A stretch of 14,584 nucleotides of DNA from Deltaproteobacteria bacterium (GTDB lineage: Bacteria > UBA10199 > JACPAL01 > JACOUP01). The translations under genes were made by a program, and so were the position numbers. The notes under the pieces are model-generated. The model did no database searches. It was not told where the DNA came from and worked only from the letters and a program-made list of their open reading frames with translations. Where the stretch lies: positions 1 to 14,584 of the forward strand of contig JAUSKE010000031.1 in the NCBI GenBank assembly GCA_030649435.1, in the 5' to 3' direction. Shown in pieces: positions 7,154 to 12,818 of this stretch; position 1 is the stretch's first letter, and each line of letters starts with the position of its first letter.

Positions 7154-8110
7154 GAGTCTTGGCGACCAAAAGAAAAAAGCGGCAAAGAGCATTATCCGGT
7201 AAACCTCGCTTCGAGAAACCTTTGCCCCGCTTTCCCATCCGTTTTCTTCAAGAAGCTTTAGCGTCTTGAACCCCAAGAGGAGTGGGATCAGGCAAACCCA
7301 CCGGAGGCGAGCCGCCCACCAAGGGAGTTTTTGAACATACCGCCAGCCTGCCTCTAAAAGTTCTTCCGCCTTTACTTTTTCCTGAACGAGATCGATCGGC
7401 GCTATCGGCAGGTAGAGGCGTCCGCGTGCCTGATCCTGTGGCCGGTCTCGAAGGATGTTGACCCGTTGCAACCCTTTGCCGAAACGGATCCCCAAGTCGA
7501 CCATGAGGGTCAAGTCCCACTTTCGAAGGGAGGCAAAATGAAACGTGATCACTTCGGTCCAGAATTTACCGACAACCCCGGCGACATAGTAGGTGTACTG
7601 GTCTAGTTCCTGCGCGGTAAGCGGAGAGGCGGAGCCGCTGAATTTTTTCAGATCCATCTCCATCCCGAGCGTCAGTTCAACGACCAGGTTTTTTAAAAAT
7701 TGCTGATCGGCCTCTCCTAATTTTCTAAAAAGTGAGAAACAGGCCGGGAGATTTTTAATAAGCTCTTCTTCGTCTTTCAAACCACCACCCCCAACCACCT
7801 GATTTTGAATCTGCTCCAGATCATCTAAGTTTTCGCCCTGGAGAAACTCTCTTCGGTAGAGCTCAAGCATCTTGAGCCGTTCAGAAGCGGGGATCAGATC
7901 GGTGTCGGCGATGGTATCGGCTGCCCGGCAAAAGAGGTAACCGACCCCCATCGTGTAACGAATTTTTTTAGGCAGAAAGAGGAGGCTTAAGTAGAAAGAA
8001 CGGGAGACCCCTTTAAGAATCACCTTGAGGTTGCAATCGTTTTGAACCCAGAGAGACATGTTAACCAGAGGGTATGGGAACTCTGCCTCCTTCCGCAACA
8101 AGAAATACAT
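7115..8110 (-). CDS. Squalene synthase-like enzyme (squalene/phytoene synthase family)
   Basis: With the ATG at 8110 the product is 331 aa. GVSRSFYLSL (34-43) and CRAADTIADT (61-70, D65 and D69) resemble squalene synthases of the eukaryotic/one-enzyme type (VSRSF, then a DTxED-like motif) more than HpnC or HpnD. The second Asp motif is QRVNILRDRPQD (D222, D226) followed by RLYLP. A hydrophobic C-terminal segment (RIMLFAAFFFW) could touch the membrane. The likely reaction is head-to-head condensation of two FPP to squalene or a relative; C15 versus C20 substrate cannot be told by eye. Start choice: 8110 has GAGG at a suitable distance and leaves 35 bp to the divergent adenosyltransferase gene. 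ATG 8059 fits family length slightly better but lacks a ribosome site. An upstream ATG at 8224 would overlap the neighbour by 79 bp and adds non-family sequence. Confidence 0.84.
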   Translation of the reverse strand: MYFLLRKEAEFPYPLVNMSLWVQNDCNLKVILKGVSRSFYLSLLFLPKKIRYTMGVGYLFCRAADTIADTDLIPASERLKMLELYRREFLQGENLDDLEQIQNQVVGGGGLKDEEELIKNLPACFSLFRKLGEADQQFLKNLVVELTLGMEMDLKKFSGSASPLTAQELDQYTYYVAGVVGKFWTEVITFHFASLRKWDLTLMVDLGIRFGKGLQRVNILRDRPQDQARGRLYLPIAPIDLVQEKVKAEELLEAGWRYVQKLPWWAARLRWVCLIPLLLGFKTLKLLEENGWESGAKVSRSEVYRIMLFAAFFFWSPRLLGQLTLEPGLRR

Positions 8111-8145
8111 TGAATTGGCCTCTGGGAGTAAGATAGGTAAGAGGG

Positions 8146-8688
8146 ATGAAGATTTACACAAAGACGGGGGATAAGGGAGAGACCGGCCTTTTTGGGGGGC
8201 GTCGTGTCTCGAAGAGTGACCCACAGATCGAGGCGTATGGAACGGTTGACGAGCTGAATAGTTTTGTCGGGCTTGTTGGCGATTTCGACCCCCGGGTTCA
8301 AGTGATCCAGAACCATCTTTTTGATATTGGATCTTCTCTCGCCACGCCGGCTGATCAAAAAGCGAAGGCAGAAAAAAAGGCGGCTCCTGTCGGAGAAAAA
8401 GAGATCTCTTTTTTGGAAAAATGGATCGATGAGGTGGATTCCCAATTGGAGCCGCTCAAGAATTTTGTTTTGCCCGGGGGGACGGTAACGGCAGTCCGTT
8501 TTCACCTGGCCCGCTCAGTCTGTCGGCGTGCTGAGCGTCGTGTGATTGCGTTGGATCAAAGAGAAACCGTTTTGCCAGAGGTGATTATTTATCTCAACCG
8601 GTTGTCGGATCTGTTGTTTGTACTAGCTCGTCAGGCGAATAAAAAGGAAGGGGTGGCTGACACCCCATGGAAGAAACGCCAAGAGTGA
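8146..8688 (+). CDS. Cob(I)yrinic acid a,c-diamide adenosyltransferase, PduO type
   Basis: This cytoplasmic enzyme transfers the adenosyl group of ATP to cob(I)alamin or cobinamide, making adenosylcobalamin. The 180-residue protein starts with the hallmark MKIYTKTGDKGETGLFGG (ATP-binding N-terminus, residues 1-18), followed by RVSKSDPQIEAYGTVDELNS (20-39). The C-terminal helix bundle shows the conserved RSVCRRAERR and IIYLNRLSDLLFVLAR segments. All key regions look intact and the length is normal for a stand-alone PduO-type adenosyltransferase. No cobalamin biosynthesis or B12-dependent enzyme gene is nearby, so the protein may serve salvage and supply of AdoCbl to remote enzymes. An AGG about 8 nt upstream of the ATG can serve as ribosome site. 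A strong hairpin follows the stop by 8 nt, before the greA leader. Confidence 0.95.
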   Translation: MKIYTKTGDKGETGLFGGRRVSKSDPQIEAYGTVDELNSFVGLVGDFDPRVQVIQNHLFDIGSSLATPADQKAKAEKKAAPVGEKEISFLEKWIDEVDSQLEPLKNFVLPGGTVTAVRFHLARSVCRRAERRVIALDQRETVLPEVIIYLNRLSDLLFVLARQANKKEGVADTPWKKRQE

Positions 8689-8695
8689 GTGAGTA

Positions 8696-8727
8696 TTGGC
8701 TGGATCGGATTTATTCCGGCCAGCCAA
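8696..8727 (+). repeat. Inverted repeat (stem-loop) between adenosyltransferase gene and greA leader
   Basis: TTGGCTGG (8696-8703) pairs perfectly with CCAGCCAA (8720-8727). Inside, CGGA (8706-8709) can pair with TCCG (8715-8718) around a 5-nt loop, giving a 12-bp stem with a small internal loop. No T-tract follows, so it does not look like a standard intrinsic terminator. It may act as an mRNA 3' stabiliser, an attenuation structure or a processing site. It lies 8 nt after the upstream stop and 2 nt before the leader ORF's ribosome site. Confidence 0.7.
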
Positions 8728-8739
8728 ACGGAGCGAACG

Positions 8740-8805
8740 ATGAGACACCAATCTAACAGATGGGGGGGCGGGGGGAGAGCGGTATCTCCACCCGAATACA
8801 AATGA
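8740..8805 (+). CDS. Putative 21-codon leader ORF coupled to greA
   Basis: ATG at 8740 opens a 21-codon frame (MRHQSNRWGGGGRAVSPPEY then K) ending at TGA 8803-8805, which overlaps the greA ATG at 8802 (ATGA). GGAG at 8730-8733 lies 6 nt before the ATG, a well-placed ribosome site, whereas greA itself has none visible. This suggests translation of the leader delivers ribosomes to greA. The frame contains a G-run: seven G, one C, six G (8762-8775). A leader peptide this short cannot be supported by homology by eye; evidence is the ribosome site, the coupling and the lack of another greA ribosome site. Confidence 0.45.
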   Translation: MRHQSNRWGGGGRAVSPPEYK

Positions 8806-9284
8806 CACGAGGACAGCCGGTACCGATGACACCGGAAGGGCATAAAAAATTGCACGAGGAGCTCAAACACCTGAAGTCGGTCGAGCGACCAAGGGTGGTT
8901 CTGGATATCGAAGAGGCTCGTGCCCATGGCGACCTTAAGGAAAATGCTGAGTACCATGCTGCCAAAGAAAAACAGGCACACCTCTCCCGCAGAATTGGAG
9001 AGGTCGAAGATGCCCTGTCGCGGGCGCAGGTGATCGATCCCTCCAAGCTGGACCATAAAAAAGTTGTCTTTGGCGCTGCCGTTCGTTTGCTGGATACGGA
9101 GTCGGGTGAAGAGATCACTTACCGGATTGTTGGGGCGCACGAAACGAACATCAAAGAAGGAAAAATTTCCATTGAATCCCCGATCGCAAAATCGCTCATT
9201 GGCAAGAGAAAAGAGGATCTGGTGAAAGTGACGACACCGCGTGGGAGTCGGGAGTTTGAGATCATGGAGATCCGTTATGGGTGA
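8802..9284 (+). CDS. greA: Transcription elongation factor GreA
   Basis: GreA binds the RNA polymerase secondary channel and stimulates cleavage of backtracked RNA. The 160-residue protein has the typical PMTPEGHKKLHEEL opening (residues 8-21), an N-terminal coiled coil to about residue 78 with the tip sequence GDLKENAEYHAAKE (43-56) carrying the acidic pair D44 and E47, and the C-terminal FKBP-like domain (about 85-160) with VGAHETN, ISIESPIAKSLIGK and the closing EFEIMEI. Length matches the family (E. coli 158 aa). ATG 8802 was chosen because it gives the family's N-terminus; ATG 8760 is also in frame but adds unrelated Gly/Arg sequence, and ATG 8826 would remove normal residues. No Shine-Dalgarno precedes 8802; its ATG overlaps the stop of a leader ORF. 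Its stop overlaps the next gene's GTG (GTGA). Confidence 0.97.
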   Translation: MTRGQPVPMTPEGHKKLHEELKHLKSVERPRVVLDIEEARAHGDLKENAEYHAAKEKQAHLSRRIGEVEDALSRAQVIDPSKLDHKKVVFGAAVRLLDTESGEEITYRIVGAHETNIKEGKISIESPIAKSLIGKRKEDLVKVTTPRGSREFEIMEIRYG

Positions 9285-9961
9285 TTCACTTGAAGGATGA
9301 AAGAAAAGGGGCGATCCTCTTTGATTTTGACGGGGTCCTTGTCGACAACGAGCCGATCCACCTCAAGATGTTCCAGAAGGTCTTGTCTGAAGAGGGAGTC
9401 CGCCTCACTCGCAAGGATTATTACACAAAATATCTCGGCATGGATGACAGAGGCTGTTTGACGACAGCCTTCAAGGACTATCGCCGGCCCGCTTCTCCTT
9501 CTTTGGTGAAAGATCTGATCCGCAGGAAGAGCCGGTACTATCAATCTTACATCCGTCGTCACCTCAAGTTTTTACCGGGTGTCAAAACGTTCATCAAGAA
9601 GGCGAACGAGAAACATTACCTTGCGATCGTTTCAGGGGCGCTTCGAGGGGAGATCCTCCTGATCCTTCGCTTGGGGGGGTTGAAAAAGTTTTTCCCGATC
9701 ATTGTGAGTGCCGAGGATGTTCGCCACGGAAAACCCAACCCCGAAGGGTACCGATTGGGGCTTAAAAAACTCTGTCGTCGTTATCGTACCACTCTTCGCC
9801 CAGCCGACTGTCTTGTGATTGAAGATTCGATTTGGGGGATCGAGGCGGCCCATCGCGCCGGGATGAAATGCCTCGCGGTGACGAGTTCTTACCCGGCAAA
9901 AAAATTAAAGAAGGCGGATCGTGTCGTCTCGCGTCTTAAGTGGGATCAATGGCCCGCTTGA
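9281..9961 (+). CDS. HAD-IA hydrolase, beta-phosphoglucomutase-like
   Basis: This cytoplasmic phosphatase or phosphomutase of the HAD subfamily IA has 226 residues. Motif I is FDFDGVLVDNEP (D15 nucleophile, D17 acid/base), motif II is IVSGA (S118), motif III lysine is K151 in HGKPNPEGY, and motif IV is VIEDSIWGIEAAHRAGM (E181, D182). An alpha-helical cap (about residues 25-95) fits the beta-PGM/PGMB-like layout. All catalytic residues are present; the substrate is unknown (sugar phosphate or phosphoglycolate are common in this group). The GTG at 9281 overlaps the greA stop as GTGA, and GGAGA about 10 nt upstream may help initiation; a TTG at 9290 is an alternative. It is co-transcribed with greA by position. 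Its end overlaps the opposing DUF1802 gene by 26 bp. Confidence 0.9.
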   Translation: MIHLKDERKGAILFDFDGVLVDNEPIHLKMFQKVLSEEGVRLTRKDYYTKYLGMDDRGCLTTAFKDYRRPASPSLVKDLIRRKSRYYQSYIRRHLKFLPGVKTFIKKANEKHYLAIVSGALRGEILLILRLGGLKKFFPIIVSAEDVRHGKPNPEGYRLGLKKLCRRYRTTLRPADCLVIEDSIWGIEAAHRAGMKCLAVTSSYPAKKLKKADRVVSRLKWDQWPA

Positions 9962-10508
9962 CTTCTAAAACCCTCTTCTGAAAGAGCTGATCTGACACGA
10001 CCGGCTGTACGCCGTTGGTCGAAAGACTCTTTTCGAGATCGACCCACGACTTACAGCCGCCGTAGGAATCTTTGAGAGAGAGCGTCAATGGTTTTGGCAG
10101 ACGGTAGACCCGGAGGAGAACAACCTGTAACGATTTTTCATCCCCCCATTCAAAGCGGTCTTTCAAGAGTTTCCACGAGCCGATCTGCAACGGTTCAAGT
10201 TTTTTCAATTTTTCCAACTCTCGGACGATGACGGTTTCTTGAACAACGGCGTAGTTTTGAAAATGGAGCAGACCCTTGGGTTCTGAGGCGTTGACCTGAT
10301 CCAACTCCTCATGAACGGCAGGGGAGAGCTCTTCTTTATTTTGGTGGAGGTAGGTGGGGAAGAGAAAGAACTCACGATTCTCAACTTCAAAACCTCCCCG
10401 CTTTTCTAGAATCCCTCCCTTGCGGGTGAGAAAGATCTGGCGCCCTTCATCCAACGCCTTACAGACGATCGCCCATTCCTTGAGTGCTTTTTTGTTTTCT
10501 GGTTGCAT
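9936..10508 (-). CDS. DUF1802 family protein
   Basis: The 190-residue soluble protein matches the DUF1802 pattern by eye: ALKEWAIVCKALDEGRQIFLTRKGGI near the N-terminus, followed by FEVENREFFLFPTYLHQ (about 40-56), both hallmarks of this family of unknown function found in many bacteria. Some members have been linked by fold to the PD-(D/E)XK nuclease group; I cannot judge that here. There is no signal peptide or membrane segment. Length is normal and no disruption is seen. The ATG at 10508 follows the CDP-alcohol transferase stop by 10 nt on the same strand, so the two are probably one operon, but no ribosome site is apparent. Its end overlaps the opposing HAD gene by 26 bp. Confidence 0.83.
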   Translation of the reverse strand: MQPENKKALKEWAIVCKALDEGRQIFLTRKGGILEKRGGFEVENREFFLFPTYLHQNKEELSPAVHEELDQVNASEPKGLLHFQNYAVVQETVIVRELEKLKKLEPLQIGSWKLLKDRFEWGDEKSLQVVLLRVYRLPKPLTLSLKDSYGGCKSWVDLEKSLSTNGVQPVVSDQLFQKRVLEVKRAIDPT

Positions 10509-10518
10509 GGTATCTATT

Positions 10519-11376
10519 TCAGCTTTTCTTTGGCGGGAATAATTCGTCCCACCAGGCGAGGAATCGGAATTTGCGGTAGGTCGGTGGGTTTAGCTTTCGG
10601 ATGATGTAAAACATCCGGTAGAGTGCCGTCAGATTGGTCATCACCGCAATCATCAAGAGAACACCGACGGTCAAAAAGTCGACCCTAATTCTGAAAAAAT
10701 GAGAGAGGAATTGGGCAAATATCGGGCTAAAGATCGACCCGCAGCCTAAATAGACGATTCTCTCCGCCCGCTGCATGATCCCCCCCTTGCACTCGACCCC
10801 AACCCCTTCACCGCGGGCGCGGGTGTAAGAGACCATCATCGAACCGACGAGACCCAAAATAACAAACGGGAGGAGCCAACTGTTTCTGTAGTAGCCGGCA
10901 AGTCCCAGAAAGACGACCCCCTCACCAAAGCGGTCCATGACGGAGTCAAAAAAGGCCCCTGAGCGGGATTCCTTACCGGTTAGACGAGCGATCCGGCCGT
11001 CAAAAATGTCGCAAGTGGCACCGAAGATCATGAACCATCCCCCCAGTCCAAACATCCCCCTATAGAAAAAGTAACCGGAGACGGCAGAAAGGACAAAACC
11101 CATGACAGTGAAAAAATTGGGGGAAAGGTGGAGTTTAATGGCGATTCGCTCAAACGGTTTCAAAATCCAGTACCACCATTCTTTCAGGAAACGGCTCAAA
11201 AATCGAGAATGGGTCTTACGATCGATATCGTCGCTATTTTTGATCCGTGTCTGATAGGTCAGCCCAAAATAGAGGATTGTGAGTATGAAGGCTATGTTAA
11301 AGGCCAGGAGCGGTCCGAGTGATAGCCAGATTGGATCGACGGTGGCAAGCTGGTTTACGAGAGAAATCTCAGGCAT
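10519..11376 (-). CDS. CDP-alcohol phosphatidyltransferase family protein
   Basis: This membrane enzyme moves a phosphatidyl group from a CDP-linked lipid to an alcohol. The 285-residue protein carries the complete family signature D-x2-D-G-x2-A-R-x8-G-x3-D-x3-D at residues 123-148 (D123, D126, G127, A130, R131, G140, D144, D148). About six hydrophobic spans are seen, the first (about 17-40) before a charged linker and the rest after residue 85. The later segment YTRARGEGVG...GIMQRAERIV (184-207) resembles phosphatidylinositol-phosphate synthase-like and archaetidyl-transferase-like members more than PgsA or PssA, but the acceptor cannot be fixed by eye. The long N-terminal extension of about 85 residues is unusual. 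ATG 11376 lacks a clear Shine-Dalgarno. It heads a minus-strand pair with DUF1802 and is divergent from the 55-residue membrane protein gene. Confidence 0.93.
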   Translation of the reverse strand: MPEISLVNQLATVDPIWLSLGPLLAFNIAFILTILYFGLTYQTRIKNSDDIDRKTHSRFLSRFLKEWWYWILKPFERIAIKLHLSPNFFTVMGFVLSAVSGYFFYRGMFGLGGWFMIFGATCDIFDGRIARLTGKESRSGAFFDSVMDRFGEGVVFLGLAGYYRNSWLLPFVILGLVGSMMVSYTRARGEGVGVECKGGIMQRAERIVYLGCGSIFSPIFAQFLSHFFRIRVDFLTVGVLLMIAVMTNLTALYRMFYIIRKLNPPTYRKFRFLAWWDELFPPKKS

Positions 11377-11466
11377 CGGGGAGAAAACTGCCTGAGAGGT
11401 CCTTTTTTGTCAAGGTGGATAGGTCAGACGCTTGACCGATCGCTTGGAGTTTGATAGATCATTCTC
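11377..11466. promoter_or_regulatory. Divergent intergenic region with small palindrome and direct repeat
   Basis: These 90 bp separate two divergent genes, so promoters for both are expected here. Seen directly: a palindrome GGTCA-N6-TGACC (11422-11437), two copies of CGCTTG (11429-11434 and 11441-11446) 12 bp apart, and a minus-strand TTGACA (reverse complement of 11408-11413). For the plus strand, TTGACC (11432-11437) with a 17-bp spacer precedes TAGATC (11455-11460), a poor -10. The repeats could be an operator; no factor can be named. Confidence 0.3.
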
Positions 11467-11634
11467 ATGGAGAACATCCTTAATATTATTACCCAGCCGG
11501 ACAACATTGCGATTTTGGTGATGTTGGTCGCAGTCATCTCCTGTACCGTTGTTGCCTTCCGAGAAGCGATCGCCAATGATCGTTTCATCAGCAAAGGAGA
11601 GAAGGAAAAAATCTACGAGAGGATGACTCGTTGA
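11467..11634 (+). CDS. Small single-span membrane protein (55 aa)
   Basis: This short gene encodes 55 residues starting MENILNIITQPDNIAILVML. One hydrophobic span covers about residues 13-31, with a basic/acidic C-terminal half (FREAIANDRFISKGEKEKIY) ending in ERMTR. It follows the style of small helper membrane proteins with a 'PDN-I' start found near cytochrome genes in deltaproteobacterial genomes; that recall is uncertain and no function is assigned. Support for it being real: it fills the space between a divergent gene and the next gene, its TGA overlaps the next gene's TTG start (TTGA, 11631-11634), and the composition is protein-like. No strong ribosome site precedes ATG 11467. The cysteine at 26 lies within the span and is not a lipobox. 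Confidence 0.75.
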   Translation: MENILNIITQPDNIAILVMLVAVISCTVVAFREAIANDRFISKGEKEKIYERMTR

Positions 11635-12665
11635 AGCGTTCTTTGTTTCTTTTTTTATTTTGTCTCGCCATTTACCCTGCTTTTAGTTTTGCCAAGAGTT
11701 CCTCGTATGATGCGCTGTTTTTTAAACCGGCGACGGACATGGGGCTCTATCTGGGGGTCACTGGGGCGGATAATCTCGACCAGTGGGATTACACCTTTGG
11801 CCTCATGGCCGATTATAGTCAGGATTCGATCAAGTCATTTACCGCTGCCGGGGCGAGCATTCAAGAAGTGGTCGGGCCGATTTTTGTCGGCAACCTCTAT
11901 GGCTCTGTCGGTCTCCTCCCTTTCTTGAGTGTCGGTATTGATTTTCCTATTGTCCCTCTAGAAAAGTTTCGCAACCCGACGACCAATGTCCGAAGCGATG
12001 AATTTGAATTGGGTGACCTGAGATTTGATTTAAAGGTTAAACTTCTGGACCATTATCAATTTCCTGTCGGGCTTGCCTTTGTTCCGTTTGTGACCTTCCC
12101 AACCGGTTCTGACACACACCTGACCGGCAACGGCAAATTTACCGGGGGAGGGCTTCTTGTGATTGACTCTCCCCGTCTCTTTGACAGGATGTCCCTCGCC
12201 CTAAATGCCGGTTATCAGATGCGTAACCAGACAACCGTGATCAGTGGGACAACAATCGATGATCAATTGCTCTACGGGTTGGGTGCCAACCTGGCGGTCG
12301 TTCGCTGGATGGATCTTATTTTGGATGCCCGCGGGACAACACAGGCGAACAATATTTTTAAGAAGACATCACAGAGTCCGTTGGAAATAGACGGGGCTTT
12401 GAGATTTTATTTCGAAAAAGTAAAACTGGCGGCGACAGTGGGTGGTGGGGCCGGTATCACCAAAGGGGTTGGTGCGCCAAGTTATCGGATTCTTGCTGGG
12501 CTTTCCTTCATGACTCCACGACCGTACGGGTCGGCGGAATACTCTCTCTACCAGTTTAAGGTCCCCCCTGAAGCGGTCTATGAGCTTTCGCAAAAATGCC
12601 CCTATAGTCAGGTGGAGTTTGACCCGAAACAGGACAACCCTCAGTGCGAGGAGGTTTATGTCTAG
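11631..12665 (+). CDS. Outer-membrane beta-barrel protein, N-terminal part of an amber-interrupted OmpA-family gene
   Basis: The product is 344 residues before the first TAG. A signal peptide is clear (MKRSLFLFLFCLAIYPAFSFAKS, cleavage likely near residue 22). Residues 23-320 have the alternating hydrophobic/polar pattern of a beta-barrel, with segments such as LYLGVTG, VGIDFPIVPL, GLAFVPFVTFPTGS and ALNAGYQM, as in barrel-plus-OmpA proteins of deltaproteobacteria. Cys323 starts a repeat unit ending in EEVYV directly before TAG 12663-12665. The TTG start at 11631 is supported by GAGAGG 8 nt upstream, the signal peptide and overlap with the preceding stop. The same frame continues past the stop into an OmpA domain, so this is probably the front of a longer protein of 576 codons. 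Whether the short form folds and inserts is unknown; the barrel itself looks complete. Confidence 0.8.
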   Translation: MKRSLFLFLFCLAIYPAFSFAKSSSYDALFFKPATDMGLYLGVTGADNLDQWDYTFGLMADYSQDSIKSFTAAGASIQEVVGPIFVGNLYGSVGLLPFLSVGIDFPIVPLEKFRNPTTNVRSDEFELGDLRFDLKVKLLDHYQFPVGLAFVPFVTFPTGSDTHLTGNGKFTGGGLLVIDSPRLFDRMSLALNAGYQMRNQTTVISGTTIDDQLLYGLGANLAVVRWMDLILDARGTTQANNIFKKTSQSPLEIDGALRFYFEKVKLAATVGGGAGITKGVGAPSYRILAGLSFMTPRPYGSAEYSLYQFKVPPEAVYELSQKCPYSQVEFDPKQDNPQCEEVYV

Positions 12666-12749
12666 AGAGAATAGGCCTCGGATTGTCCTGAAGAGGCACT
12701 CTATGATGCCAAGAAAGATAATCCAAATTGTGCGAGGGTTTACGTTTAT
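12597..12749 (+). repeat. Diverged tandem repeat of about 22 codons flanking the amber codons
   Basis: In the barrel frame, unit 1 (12597-12665) reads C-P-x7-D-P-K-x-D-N-P-x-C-x2-V-Y-V and then TAG. Unit 2 (12684-12749) reads C-P-x5-D-A-K-x-D-N-P-x-C-x2-V-Y-V-Y. The shared core is D-x-K-x-D-N-P-x-C-x2-V-Y-V. Both keep paired cysteines. The alignment places the first TAG opposite Tyr and the second TAG opposite Gln of unit 2 (YEEQ). Confidence 0.75.
12663..12674 (+). other. Two in-frame amber codons three codons apart (TAG AGA GAA TAG)
   Basis: TAG at 12663-12665 and TAG at 12672-12674 are the only stops in one frame that otherwise runs from 11631 to 13361 without a frameshift. The codons after them (GCC TCG GAT TGT CCT) immediately resume protein-like sequence that repeats the unit before them. 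These are codons 345 and 348 of a 576-codon reading frame. Confidence 0.9.
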
Positions 12750-12818
12750 GAGGAGCAGGATCGCGACCATGACGGCATTTCGGATTATCGCGATCAATGC
12801 GCGGATGAGCCGGAGACG

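Noticed and set aside
8111..8224. Upstream ATG (8224) extending the squalene-synthase-like protein by 38 residues
   Set aside because: It would overlap the adenosyltransferase start by 79 bp, and the added residues do not look like this enzyme family.
8696..8727. Hairpin as an intrinsic terminator for the adenosyltransferase gene
   Set aside because: The stem is strong, but the bases after it (AACGGAGCGAACG) contain no T-tract.
11385..11413. Minus-strand promoter from TTGACA (11408-11413)
   Set aside because: A perfect -35 hexamer, but the bases at 16-18 bp spacing (around CAGTTT) do not resemble a -10 box.
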